Of a DNA stretch of 64,000 bases, positions 35,179 through 42,489 are shown piece by piece. The DNA comes from UBA2428 sp002343545 (GTDB lineage: Bacteria > Bdellovibrionota > UBA2428), in contig CALFZE010000015.1 in the NCBI GenBank assembly GCA_937952285.1, positions 1 through 64,000 of the forward strand, given 5' to 3'. Below the pieces are notes generated by a model. The model ran no database searches. It saw nothing but the letters and a program-made list of their open reading frames with translations, and was not told the DNA's origin. The translations under genes were made by a program, and so were the position numbers. Within the stretch, counting starts at the first letter, position 1. Each line of letters begins with the position of its first letter.

Positions 35179-35195
35179 TTGGCACGCCCATCGCA
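35179..35195 (+). promoter_or_regulatory. Sigma-54-like promoter (-24/-12)
   Basis: TTGGCACGCCCATCGCA: GG at 35181-35182 and GC at 35193-35194 are exactly 10 bp apart inside, with TGGCAC matching the -24 element well; the -12 half is CGC rather than TTGC. It lies 28 bp before the lipoprotein gene at 35223. Needs RpoN and an activator, neither of which is in the window. Confidence 0.5.
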
Positions 35196-35222
35196 ACGGA
35201 AGCGCTAACCCCGGAGGATTCC

Positions 35223-36260
35223 ATGACTGCGACCCACCTGAACTCGGCTTCCCTCTTTATCGCGCTCGCGTTCCTTTCGGCTTGCGCGAACCAAAACCGT
35301 GAGAAGGCGCCCGATCGCGTCGCGCGATCGGATTCGAAGTTATCGTCCAACGAGCGCGTGAAGCTCCAGGAAAAGCTGAATTCCCGGCTGACGACCCTCG
35401 GCACGACGCTCGGCGCGCTCGACCAGGCTTCCCAGCAGATTGGCAGCATGGTGAACGCGGCCGCGACGAAAGATGTCGGCGGCGCCGCTACCCAACGCCT
35501 CGACACCGCGACCAAAGCTCCGACCCCGATCGGCGTTATCCTCGAGCTCATCGAGGCTTTCCGCGGCAAACTGCCGGAAGGCGTGCGCGAAGGAAAACTC
35601 GAGAGGTTCTCGGGCCGCACGAAGATCCAGCTTTCGAGGGAGTACTTTGCGTGCGCCTCGACGGAAGCGACCCTCGAAGGGTACGTCCAGGGCGACGACG
35701 GCGAAATAAGCGTCACGATGGGAGCCTGCGAGACGGGACTCCCGCTCGAAGTCTTGAACTTCCGCATCGAGGGGCAGAAGGCCGCCCTCCACCTTTCGCA
35801 CGAAAACCTGCGACGCTTCCTGCGCGGGGGCGAAGTCAACTATCACCTCCCGGTCGGCGTGGTACTCGACAGCTACTGCACGATCTCGTTGAACACGACG
35901 ACGATCGCGGCCCTCCAGTGTTCGCGTTACTTCGTCGACCTTGGCGCGAACCTGGGCCTCTTCGGTTACCTCCAGCTTGACGGCCTCACGGAAAAGGCCC
36001 TCACGCTTCGTCTCGGCGGCGAAGTCCACGAGTTCCTTTCGGAGGAATCCCGATTGAAGGCCCGCGTCGAGCTCAAGCTCCAACCGGGTCGCGACCCCGA
36101 GTTGAGCTTCGAAGGCCCGAGCCCCCAAGCCCCCACGCCGGGCGAAACTCCGACCACGCCGCCGACCGAAGGCGACGAAGGCGAAGCGCCCGTGGAAGCA
36201 GACGGGCCGGCCCCCAGCCCGTCTCCTTCGCCGAGCGAGAACCCGTCGGAAGGCGCCTAA
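35223..36260 (+). CDS. Lipoprotein of unknown function
   Basis: 345 residues. Lipobox LSAC with Cys21 (FIALAFLSAC). After a polar helical linker there is a Cys-containing beta-rich domain (YFACAS; GACETG; DSYCTIS; LQCSRYF) followed by a long Pro/Glu/Ser-rich tail (about 290-345). No family recognised. First of four overlapping or near-contiguous genes (next starts 4 bp after its stop), all exported, so they probably form an envelope complex or pathway. Confidence 0.65.
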   Translation: MTATHLNSASLFIALAFLSACANQNREKAPDRVARSDSKLSSNERVKLQEKLNSRLTTLGTTLGALDQASQQIGSMVNAAATKDVGGAATQRLDTATKAPTPIGVILELIEAFRGKLPEGVREGKLERFSGRTKIQLSREYFACASTEATLEGYVQGDDGEISVTMGACETGLPLEVLNFRIEGQKAALHLSHENLRRFLRGGEVNYHLPVGVVLDSYCTISLNTTTIAALQCSRYFVDLGANLGLFGYLQLDGLTEKALTLRLGGEVHEFLSEESRLKARVELKLQPGRDPELSFEGPSPQAPTPGETPTTPPTEGDEGEAPVEADGPAPSPSPSPSENPSEGA

Positions 36261-36264
36261 TCCG

Positions 36265-37140
36265 ATGAACCGGCACGTGCTGGCGATCGCGATCGCCCTG
36301 AGCCTCGGAGCTTGCGGCAATGGCGAGCGCACGCACGAAAGCCCCTCGCTGCGCGCCACGCGCCTCATCGACCTGGGGCGCGCCGAGGAAGCCATCGATC
36401 TCCTGGAAAACGAGCTCGCCGCGCACCCCGAAGAACGCGAAGCGCGACTCACGCTGGCCTCGGCGTTCGCGCAAACGGCGAACGTGAACTTCCAGCGCCT
36501 GCGACCGGTCGTCGAGCGCGCCGTGGAGTACCAGGCCCACGCCAAGAAGATCGCCGACGACTTTCGCGACGTGAACGGCGCCGGATCCACGACCGTCGAG
36601 CGGAAGCTCGATCAGGTCGCCCGCTTGAGCACGCAGGTCTCGCAATTCGCGGAGCTCACGGTCCTCTTGCCGCGGCTGAAGGAAGCCGACGCCGCGCTCG
36701 TTCGCCACGCGATCGCGATTCTCGAGGAAGGCGGCGACGCACGTTCGCCGAGCGACTTGCTCTACACCGTGCTGCTACGCACGATCCTGCTGCGCGATCT
36801 CCTCGTCGTGAAGGTCTACCGCGAGTTCACTCCCCTCCGCGCGAACGCCATCAAACGCGGCGCGAAATGCACGATCGACTTCACGAGCCTCACGCAGACG
36901 CTGAAGGAAGCCACGGAGCACGTCGTGAAGGGAAGCCAAGAGCTCGCTACCGCTTCGCCCAAGCACGCGACGGACGCCCTGCGGGCGGGCGACGGCCTGG
37001 CCGCCGCCCTCGGTGCCTTGACGACCGGTAGCGCCACCCTCATGATGACCGACGAGGTGGCAAGTGTCGCGAGCGGCGAGAGAGACATCATCGAGAACGG
37101 ATTGGGTCATCTCATCCGCTGCGAAGACGCCAAGCCCTAA
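36265..37140 (+). CDS. Lipoprotein with TPR-like repeat
   Basis: 291 residues. Lipobox LGAC (Cys17; ALSLGAC). Residues about 30-70 form one TPR-like helical pair (RLIDLGRAEEAIDLL and then ARLTLASAFAQ), the rest is helical with a Cys at KCTIDF and IRCED. No family recognised. Begins 4 bp after the preceding lipoprotein gene; the next gene overlaps its 3' end by 77 bp. Confidence 0.65.
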   Translation: MNRHVLAIAIALSLGACGNGERTHESPSLRATRLIDLGRAEEAIDLLENELAAHPEEREARLTLASAFAQTANVNFQRLRPVVERAVEYQAHAKKIADDFRDVNGAGSTTVERKLDQVARLSTQVSQFAELTVLLPRLKEADAALVRHAIAILEEGGDARSPSDLLYTVLLRTILLRDLLVVKVYREFTPLRANAIKRGAKCTIDFTSLTQTLKEATEHVVKGSQELATASPKHATDALRAGDGLAAALGALTTGSATLMMTDEVASVASGERDIIENGLGHLIRCEDAKP

Positions 37141-38179
37141 ACGCCTTCTCGCCGCGATCGCATTGGCGCTCGCGAGCTCCGCGGCCGTCGCGCAGGAGTC
37201 CCTGCTCTTCACCCGCAACGCGCGCAGCCTGCACGGCGTCTACTCGCCCTTGCTCGTCAAAGGCCTCGCGCACGCTTGCCTCGCGCTGCCGCCGCTCGCG
37301 GATTCGCCGGCCTGCAATCCCGCGCTCAACGATCTCGAGTCCGAGCCGCGCCTCTCTATTCTCGGAAACCTCTCGAACGGCTACGTGAACCTGTCATCCT
37401 TCTACGCGCTCTCGAACGGACAGCTAGAGGCCGACCTCTCCAAGCGGATCTTCGACGAGAATAATCCTCTGCTTCAGGTCGAAGCGAACGGCGCGCTCGT
37501 CTTCTTCTCGAAGGCCCTCGCGATCCGCTACATCCCCGTCGACCTGAACGCGTACCTCGTCGCGCGGAACGAAGCGAACCCCCAGGTCGAGATCGGTTAC
37601 GTGCAAAGCCACGTCGGCGAGATCCAGGGCGGCCTGCGCATCACCCGCGACCTGCGCGCGGGGCTGCGTCTCCAGGGCGGCCAACGCCAAGCTCTCTTCA
37701 CGCGCTTTCAGCTCCTCACCCCCGTGATCCCGACGACGACGACGTCCTGGTTCGTCAACGTCGAGCCGGGACTCGCCTACGAGTTTGCGCGCGTGGCCTG
37801 GAGTCCGCGCGTCGGCTTCATGCTGGCGAACCTCAAGTACGAGAACATCAAGCAGCCCCGCATCGGCGCGCCGATCGACCCGCAGATCGGGGTCTCCGTG
37901 TCGCCGCCGCTGCCCTGGGGCGAGCTTTCGATCGAGGTCGCGCTCCGCCGCCTCAGCGAAGAAGCTGACTTCTGGCGGCGACCGCGCCTCGGCGCGCTCT
38001 ACCGCTTCGGCGCACTGAGCGTGAGCGCCGGCGTCGATCGCGACGGCCTCTCGCTCGGGTTCCTCTCGCGCTTCGGGAATCTCAACACGGGCATCCTCTT
38101 CGCGTCGACCCGCTCCGTCTTCGAGAGCACGGATTTCTTCACGCAAACGCTTTACCTGGAGGCCGGATGGACCTTCTGA
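37064..38179 (+). CDS. Probable outer-membrane beta-barrel protein
   Basis: 371 residues from a GTG at 37064, supported by a GAGG site; no ATG starts the frame close to the signal-like segment RLLAAIALALASSAAVA (about residues 27-43), so a long n-region of about 27 residues is implied. The body has alternating hydrophobic strands and ends in an aromatic residue (EAGWTF, a barrel end signature). Overlaps the previous gene by 77 bp and the next by 13 bp, so translation is coupled. Function unknown; porin-like or transport role is possible. Confidence 0.6.
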   Translation: MSRAARETSSRTDWVISSAAKTPSPKRLLAAIALALASSAAVAQESLLFTRNARSLHGVYSPLLVKGLAHACLALPPLADSPACNPALNDLESEPRLSILGNLSNGYVNLSSFYALSNGQLEADLSKRIFDENNPLLQVEANGALVFFSKALAIRYIPVDLNAYLVARNEANPQVEIGYVQSHVGEIQGGLRITRDLRAGLRLQGGQRQALFTRFQLLTPVIPTTTTSWFVNVEPGLAYEFARVAWSPRVGFMLANLKYENIKQPRIGAPIDPQIGVSVSPPLPWGELSIEVALRRLSEEADFWRRPRLGALYRFGALSVSAGVDRDGLSLGFLSRFGNLNTGILFASTRSVFESTDFFTQTLYLEAGWTF

Positions 38180-38727
38180 AGCTCGCCCCCCGCTTGGGAT
38201 TCGTGCTCACCCTTAGCCTCGCCACGGGCGCCTTCGCGCAAAGCGCGAACTGGGCCGCGTTCCAACGCGAGACCGAGGCGCAGATCGAAAGGGACCGAGT
38301 CCTGGGTTGGAGCTACATCGTGAGCGGCGGGCTCTCGCTCGCGGGCGGGCTCGTGGGGTCGACCCTCGCCAAGGACCCGGCCGAAAGCGTCGTCTTCACG
38401 CTCTTCCAGAACATCGGCGTCGCCTCGATCGGCTTTGGCTACCTGCGACTCGAAGCCGGCGACGAACGCCGCAGCTTCTACTACACGCTCCGCAACGTCC
38501 CGAACCTCAGCGAACGCGACCGCGACGCGCTCGTGCGCGCCTACTCCGCCCGGAGCGCCGAGATCGCGCGGCGCACCCGCACGATGCAGGCCCTCACGAC
38601 GGGGCTGCTCGCGGCGATCAACCTCTACGGCGGCCTCCGCGAAAAAAACACGCGGGTGAAGAACGGGCTCCTCCTCATCGGCGGCGTGAACCTGCTCGCC
38701 TGCGCCAGCTTCAGCTTCGAATTCTGA
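38167..38727 (+). CDS. Exported membrane-associated protein of unknown function
   Basis: 186 residues with a TGGAGG site inside the preceding gene. Signal peptide (LGFVLTLSLATGAFA). Two Gly-rich hydrophobic segments (YIVSGGLSLAGGLVGSTLA and LLLIGGVNLLACASF) could be membrane helices or barrel strands; the protein also ends in an aromatic residue (SFEF). Charged helical middle (RNVPNLSERDRDALVRAYSA). Last gene of the four-gene exported unit. Confidence 0.6.
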   Translation: MDLLKLAPRLGFVLTLSLATGAFAQSANWAAFQRETEAQIERDRVLGWSYIVSGGLSLAGGLVGSTLAKDPAESVVFTLFQNIGVASIGFGYLRLEAGDERRSFYYTLRNVPNLSERDRDALVRAYSARSAEIARRTRTMQALTTGLLAAINLYGGLREKNTRVKNGLLLIGGVNLLACASFSFEF

Positions 38728-38746
38728 GTGTCTAAAGTTTAGACAC
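38728..38746. repeat. 19-bp perfect palindrome just after a stop codon
   Basis: GTGTCTAAA / G / TTTAGACAC: 9-bp arms, 1-nt centre. It follows the stop of the preceding gene directly. Could be a protein-binding site or hairpin; a related but less regular TTTAGAC sits after hscA at about 35076-35082. Confidence 0.6.
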
Positions 38747-38806
38747 CCCGCTGGGCGTCTCGACGTTCCGTTCCGGCGGGCGCCCCCGCTTTCGAGGACT
38801 TAGGCC

Positions 38807-38822
38807 GGGCATCCCCCTTGCA
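38807..38822 (+). promoter_or_regulatory. Sigma-54-like promoter (-24/-12)
   Basis: GGGCATCCCCCTTGCA: GG at 38808-38809 and GC at 38820-38821 with 10 bp between; TTGC is the perfect -12 half and GGCAT a close -24 half. It lies 40 bp before the ATG at 38862. Same spacing as the site at 35179. Confidence 0.55.
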
Positions 38823-38861
38823 AAATAAGACCTAAGGTCCGCTTTCTCGGGGGAGAAGTCT

Positions 38862-39647
38862 ATGGAATCGATTCGTCGCTCGCGTCACGTCTTGGGCCTT
38901 TGCCTGGCGCTTTTCGCCTTTTACGCGCGCGCCGGCTCGGCGCCCGAGACGAAGCTCAGCTTCGACTTCACCGAAACGAGCGGACGCTTCAAGAGCGACG
39001 CCCGCGTGAAGTTCCACGCCCCGATCGAACAAAGCCTGACCTACTACGTCGAGAATCTCTCGATGAGCTCGATCCTCGCGCACGAAGCCATCCGCGAGGT
39101 GCGCACCCAAATCTCCGGAGCTCCCCGCGAAGGGCTCGACAAGCAAGGCGCGCGATTCATGACCCGCCGGCGCGACGTCCACACGACCATCAACAAGGAC
39201 ATCGCGGGCCGGGCGCTCAACGCCAAGGCTTCCTGCACGGAATCCCTCATCTACGGCTCGGACAAGAAAAGCCTCGAGTCGTGGACCCAGGAATGCTCCC
39301 CGAACGACTTCGCGTCGAAGACGGCCTGCCGAGACTGCAAGACCCGGCTGAGCTGCCGCAAGATCGACGGCGGGGTCGAATGCCGTCAGCAAAGCGAAGG
39401 CGTGAGCCGGGGCAATCCCGTGCTGGGCGATGCGCGCAAGATCGCCCTCATGGCACTCCAGAACGGGCTGCGCATCTTCTTGGGAACCGCCCACGCGCTC
39501 CACAACAACAAGAACGGGCTCAGTAACCCGCAAGTGTCCTTTCGGGCCGCGAACGAGCGCTACCGCGCGACCCCGCTCGCGACGCACATCTTCGGGCTCT
39601 TCGAAAAAGACGGTGACGTCACGATCGACTCGAGCAAGCCCAATTAA
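38862..39647 (+). CDS. Exported protein of unknown function
   Basis: 261 residues with a signal peptide (HVLGLCLALFAFYARA). Cysteines cluster in the middle (KASCTES; TQECSP; TACRDCKTRLSCRK), suggesting a disulfide knot. It has a polar C-terminal tail. No family recognised. Preceded by the sigma-54-like site and a leader of about 28 nt. It is followed 65 bp later by the NuoB-like gene in the same direction. Confidence 0.6.
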   Translation: MESIRRSRHVLGLCLALFAFYARAGSAPETKLSFDFTETSGRFKSDARVKFHAPIEQSLTYYVENLSMSSILAHEAIREVRTQISGAPREGLDKQGARFMTRRRDVHTTINKDIAGRALNAKASCTESLIYGSDKKSLESWTQECSPNDFASKTACRDCKTRLSCRKIDGGVECRQQSEGVSRGNPVLGDARKIALMALQNGLRIFLGTAHALHNNKNGLSNPQVSFRAANERYRATPLATHIFGLFEKDGDVTIDSSKPN

Positions 39648-39712
39648 CGCTTCGCGTAATGCCGGAAGCCGGCTTGGACCTCGCGTCCCCTCGTGGTAAC
39701 TATGGGAACACG

Positions 39713-40297
39713 ATGTCCATGCTGTCTGCTTCGAACCCGACCGGCGACAACGTCGCCCTCTCCACGCTCGATAACGTCGTCAACTGGGGGCGCAAGAACT
39801 CCCTGTGGCCGATGACCTTCGGTCTCGCTTGCTGCGCGATCGAGATGATGGCGACGGGTGCCTCGAAGTACGACCTCGAGCGCTTCGGTTGCGGCGTCTT
39901 CCGCGCGACCCCTCGCCAAGCGGACTTCATGATCGTAGCCGGCACGGTGAACCTCAAGATGGCTTCGCGCGTGAAGGTCCTCTACGACCAAATGCCCGAT
40001 CCCAAGTGGGTCATCGCGATGGGCTCTTGCGCCACGAAGGGCGGCCCGTACTGGAAAGACGGCTACTCCGTCCTGAAGGGCGTCGACCGCGTCGTTCCCG
40101 TGGACGTTTACGTGCCCGGCTGCCCGCCGCGCCCCGAGGCCCTCATCGACGGCCTCATCAAGCTGCAACAGAAGGTCGCCCTCGCGCGTCCGACCATGGG
40201 CGATCACCAAGGCGGTCCCGGCAAACGCGGCCGTCAGGTGGGTGAAGCCAACGAGAAGTTCGGCGAGATCAACCCGGCCCTTTCCAAAAAGGCTTGA
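39713..40297 (+). CDS. nuoB: NADH-quinone oxidoreductase subunit B-like protein (orphan)
   Basis: 194 residues from the Met at 39713. N2-cluster ligands are all present: Cys40-Cys41 (LACCAIE), Cys106 (MGSCATKGG) and Cys137 (VPGCPPRPE). The loop between Cys106 and Cys137 is 2 residues longer than in most NuoB. The tail (about 170-194) is Lys/Gly-rich. In respiratory complex I NuoB is essential, next to NuoC/D; here no nuo gene is next to it. It may be a second copy or an indicator of split nuo genes. The next gene overlaps its stop by 4 bp. Confidence 0.85.
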   Translation: MSMLSASNPTGDNVALSTLDNVVNWGRKNSLWPMTFGLACCAIEMMATGASKYDLERFGCGVFRATPRQADFMIVAGTVNLKMASRVKVLYDQMPDPKWVIAMGSCATKGGPYWKDGYSVLKGVDRVVPVDVYVPGCPPRPEALIDGLIKLQQKVALARPTMGDHQGGPGKRGRQVGEANEKFGEINPALSKKA

Positions 40298-40806
40298 GCT
40301 CCTTTCACGATCTCGAGTCGGATCTGTGGGTTCCGGCCCCGATCGACAAGGTCTGGGCGCTCTTCTCCGATCCCAAGAACCTGGTGGCGTTGACGCCCGA
40401 GAGCTACCACGCCGAAGTCGAGATCCTCGACGCGAATCATCGCTTGCTGATCCGCGTCTCTCCCTTCGGCAAATCCTTGCCCGTGCGCTTCAAGTGGATC
40501 TCTCAGCTAAAGGACTTTCAACCCGAGGGCGCCCGTCGATCCTTCCGCGACATCCAAGTCGAGGGTCCTTTCGCGCACTGGGAACACGAGCACATCTTCG
40601 AGGAAGGCGAAGCAAGCTTCGAAGGTGGCCGTAGCGGCTCTCCCGCGCTCAAGCCCAACGAGAAAGGCGCCTGGATCCGCGATCGGGTCCAATACGCCGT
40701 CCCCTTCGGGCCGATCGGCGAGATGGCGCATCGTCTCGGTCTCAAGCGCCAAATCGCGAGTCTCTTCGCTTATCGCCGCGAGGCCTTACGACGTCTCTTC
40801 CCCTGA
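40294..40806 (+). CDS. SRPBCC (START-like) domain protein
   Basis: 170 residues from a TTG at 40294, which overlaps the NuoB stop (TTGA). Helix-grip pattern: LWVPAPIDKVWALFSDPKNL at the start, then VRFKWISQLKDF and EHEHIF strands, and a C-terminal helix (LGLKRQIASLFAYRREALRR). Ligand-binding cyclase/ligand-carrier fold; could bind lipid or quinone. Coupling to the NuoB-like gene suggests that they act together, though this is inferred. Stop is followed at once by a 112-bp inverted repeat. Confidence 0.75.
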   Translation: MSSFHDLESDLWVPAPIDKVWALFSDPKNLVALTPESYHAEVEILDANHRLLIRVSPFGKSLPVRFKWISQLKDFQPEGARRSFRDIQVEGPFAHWEHEHIFEEGEASFEGGRSGSPALKPNEKGAWIRDRVQYAVPFGPIGEMAHRLGLKRQIASLFAYRREALRRLFP

Positions 40807-40918
40807 TTGTCCCATAAGGACTTTGCAATGTTTGCGGAGGCTCTTTTCGGGCGAGAGTTCTTTCGGGGAATAGCCCCAAAGTTCCCTCGCCAAAAATTGT
40901 AAAGCCTTTCTGGGACAA
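40807..40918. repeat. 112-bp long imperfect inverted repeat, MITE-like
   Basis: Outer ends TTGTCCCA (40807-40814) and TGGGACAA (40911-40918) are perfect inverted 8-mers, and the next about 40 bp on each side continue the match (for example CTTTGCAATGTTTG against the complement of CAAAAATTGTAAAG). It lies between two convergent genes. Could be a mobile miniature element or a large hairpin terminator. A 6-bp hairpin TGGGAC/GTCCCA overlaps the right end. Confidence 0.7.
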
Positions 40919-40937
40919 GGGTCCCAGCCGCGCCACT

Positions 40938-41807
40938 CTACGAATCCGTCGGGGAGCGCAGGGCGCCGATGAGTCCCGAGGCATTCGTGATCTGGCCCGC
41001 AACTTGGAGCAGCCCGCGGCCGGGTCCCGCGACGTGCTCGAGCGCGGGGTGCGTGCTTTGCGCCAGGAAGAGCTTGCCCTGCGTGAGCGTCAGGAATTCG
41101 AAGACACCGGGGGCTTCGGGCCACACGAGCTCGGCGCCCCAGATCTCGCCGTACACGCCTTCGCGGAGGTCCTTGAGCATCTCGACGAAGCGCACGCGGT
41201 CGCCCTGCACGACGAAGCTCAGCGCGGTCAGGCTTTCGAGGGGCTCCGCGGGTTCCGCATCCGGCTCGCCGCTTTCCACGACCCGCTCGAAAGAGTCCGT
41301 CGACCAAAGCTCTTCTTCGTAGACTTCGACGTGGCGGCCGAAGTCGATCTGCCCCGCTTCGACCCAGACCGGGTTCGACGTTTGGCCGCCCACGCCCGGC
41401 ACGATGATGCTCGACTGCGAGCCGCGCGCGAATTCCTCGAGCCCGACCCGGTATTCCTCGGGCAAACGATCGGCGTCGCTCGGGCAAAGCCCGACGAAGC
41501 TCAGGTTCCACGGATTTTCGCCGCTGAACTCGGGACGGGCGGCGATCCAGTCCTCGAGCGCGAGGCCGTCCTCGACGCCGCCCCAGGGAAGTTCGCAGTA
41601 GATATGGCAGGGCTTCTCGACGCCTTGGCGCCCGTCCAGCATCGCCTCCAGACGATCCAGCACGCGGGGCCAGCTTTGCTCGTCGGAAAGCGCGTTCTCG
41701 GCCAGGATCTCGACGTCGACGCCATCCTCGGTCTCGCGAGCCGAGCGCAGCATCCAGGCACGTTGGCCCGACAAGGGGGCGCCCCATACGAAACAAAGCT
41801 GATTCAT
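40938..41807 (-). CDS. Protein with possible distant CobW/P47K-like similarity
   Basis: 289 residues. The N-terminus (FVWGAPLSGQRAWML) sits where a CobW P-loop would be, but GxxxxGK[ST] is not present. The C-terminal part (VQGDRVRFVEMLKDLREGVY, GEIWGAELVW, GVFEFLTLTQGKLF) resembles the CobW C-terminal domain. Strongly acidic overall. If related, it has lost nucleotide binding. No operon partner; the 3' end approaches the 112-bp inverted repeat. Confidence 0.4.
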   Translation of the reverse strand: MNQLCFVWGAPLSGQRAWMLRSARETEDGVDVEILAENALSDEQSWPRVLDRLEAMLDGRQGVEKPCHIYCELPWGGVEDGLALEDWIAARPEFSGENPWNLSFVGLCPSDADRLPEEYRVGLEEFARGSQSSIIVPGVGGQTSNPVWVEAGQIDFGRHVEVYEEELWSTDSFERVVESGEPDAEPAEPLESLTALSFVVQGDRVRFVEMLKDLREGVYGEIWGAELVWPEAPGVFEFLTLTQGKLFLAQSTHPALEHVAGPGRGLLQVAGQITNASGLIGALRSPTDS

Positions 41808-41930
41808 AGGCTTCTCCTAGCCCGATCGTGCCGAAGGGTCACGCATGCGAGCGATTTGCGCCGGGGCCTTTACCGCCCGCGCCACCCCGGGTATACCTTC
41901 GTGCAGCCGCCCGGCGAGAGCCGGGAACGA

Positions 41931-41946
41931 CGGAGAGATGGCCGAG
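41931..41946 (+). repeat. 16-bp copy of the 5' end of tRNA-Ser
   Basis: CGGAGAGATGGCCGAG occurs here and again at 41999-42014, the start of the tRNA gene. The copy is followed by unrelated sequence, so only the acceptor/D-arm start is repeated. Probably a remnant of duplication or of old integration. Confidence 0.7.
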
Positions 41947-41976
41947 ACCCGCCAGGGTCCTGGACATCCGCCCGCC

Positions 41977-41994
41977 CTCCGACGCAAGTCGGAG
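41977..41994. other. GCAA-tetraloop hairpin upstream of tRNA-Ser
   Basis: Perfect 7-bp stem CTCCGAC / GTCGGAG with GCAA loop, 5 bp before the tRNA gene. It may influence processing of the tRNA precursor, or be part of the remnant copy. Confidence 0.5.
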
Positions 41995-41999
41995 AACAC

Positions 42000-42089
42000 G
42001 GAGAGATGGCCGAGTGGCTTAAGGCACGCCCTTGCTAAGGGCGCATAGGAGAAATCTTATCGAGGGTTCGAATCCCTCTCTCTCCGCCA
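42000..42089 (+). tRNA. tRNA-Ser (anticodon GCU)
   Basis: Acceptor stem GGAGAGA (42000-42006) pairs with TCTCTCC (42079-42085); anticodon stem CGCCC/GGGCG with GCT at 42034-42036; long variable arm (42044-42061, class II); T arm GAGGG/CCCTC with loop TTCGAAT; discriminator G and encoded CCA (42087-42089). The 3' end is the apparent integration target of the island remnant downstream. Confidence 0.97.
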
Positions 42090-42183
42090 TTATTAGGACG
42101 CTGAAAAGCAGCTAGAGCGAAAATCGCAAACAAAGACAAATCGTTAAAAAAAAAGAAGGGGCCTGACAAAACCCGAGCCGAAA

Positions 42184-42205
42184 ATTTCATGAGACCTCAT
42201 GAAAT
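42184..42205. repeat. Palindrome in the island remnant
   Basis: ATTTCATGA / GACC / TCATGAAAT: perfect 9-bp arms with a 4-nt spacer. Candidate binding site or hairpin in the non-coding stretch after the tRNA. Confidence 0.7.
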
Positions 42206-42281
42206 GTCGTGATGATGCTTCTTTTTTGCTTCCGAAATGCTTCTCGCGCTTGATGAGACTTTTGAAGATCTCGAACCCTTG

Positions 42282-42318
42282 AGCCCACGTGTCCTTTGCC
42301 GGATGTGTGGGCTTTTTT
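42282..42318 (+). terminator. Intrinsic terminator downstream of tRNA-Ser
   Basis: Stem AGCCCAC (42282-42288) with GTGGGCT (42307-42313), loop of 18 nt, T6 at 42313-42318. The distance from the tRNA is about 190 bp, so it may serve the tRNA transcript or be part of the inserted DNA. Confidence 0.75.
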
Positions 42319-42489
42319 GTTTCTCCCGCGGGTCAGCACTTCGGGCTTCGACCCTTGGGCCAAATTGGGAACTCTACTCACGCGGAGTTTTGTAAATCAG
42401 TTCACTTGAGTCAGGTAAATGATGCGCGGCGAGCACTTCAAAAGGATTGGCTTGATGACCAACCAAAATGACGATGTTAGGAACTTTCT

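Larger units (their letters stand above)
42090..42489. other. AT-rich non-coding stretch at the left end of the island remnant
   Basis: 400 bp with clearly lower GC than the chromosome around it. It includes an A9 run (about 42145-42153), GGGGCCTGAC that resembles the REP-like core near hscB, a palindrome (42184-42205) and a terminator hairpin (42282-42318). No reading frame of credible quality was seen. Confidence 0.6.

Noticed and set aside
40786..41796. Minus-strand frame of 336 residues passing through the 112-bp inverted repeat
   Set aside because: Shadow of the CobW-like gene; the protein-like piece KALQFLARELWGYSP comes from the repeat, and no start or ribosome site supports it.
42150..42175. 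Possible third copy of the REP-like element (GGGGCCTGAC)
   Set aside because: Only about 10 bp match the core and the arms are missing, so it is not listed as a copy.
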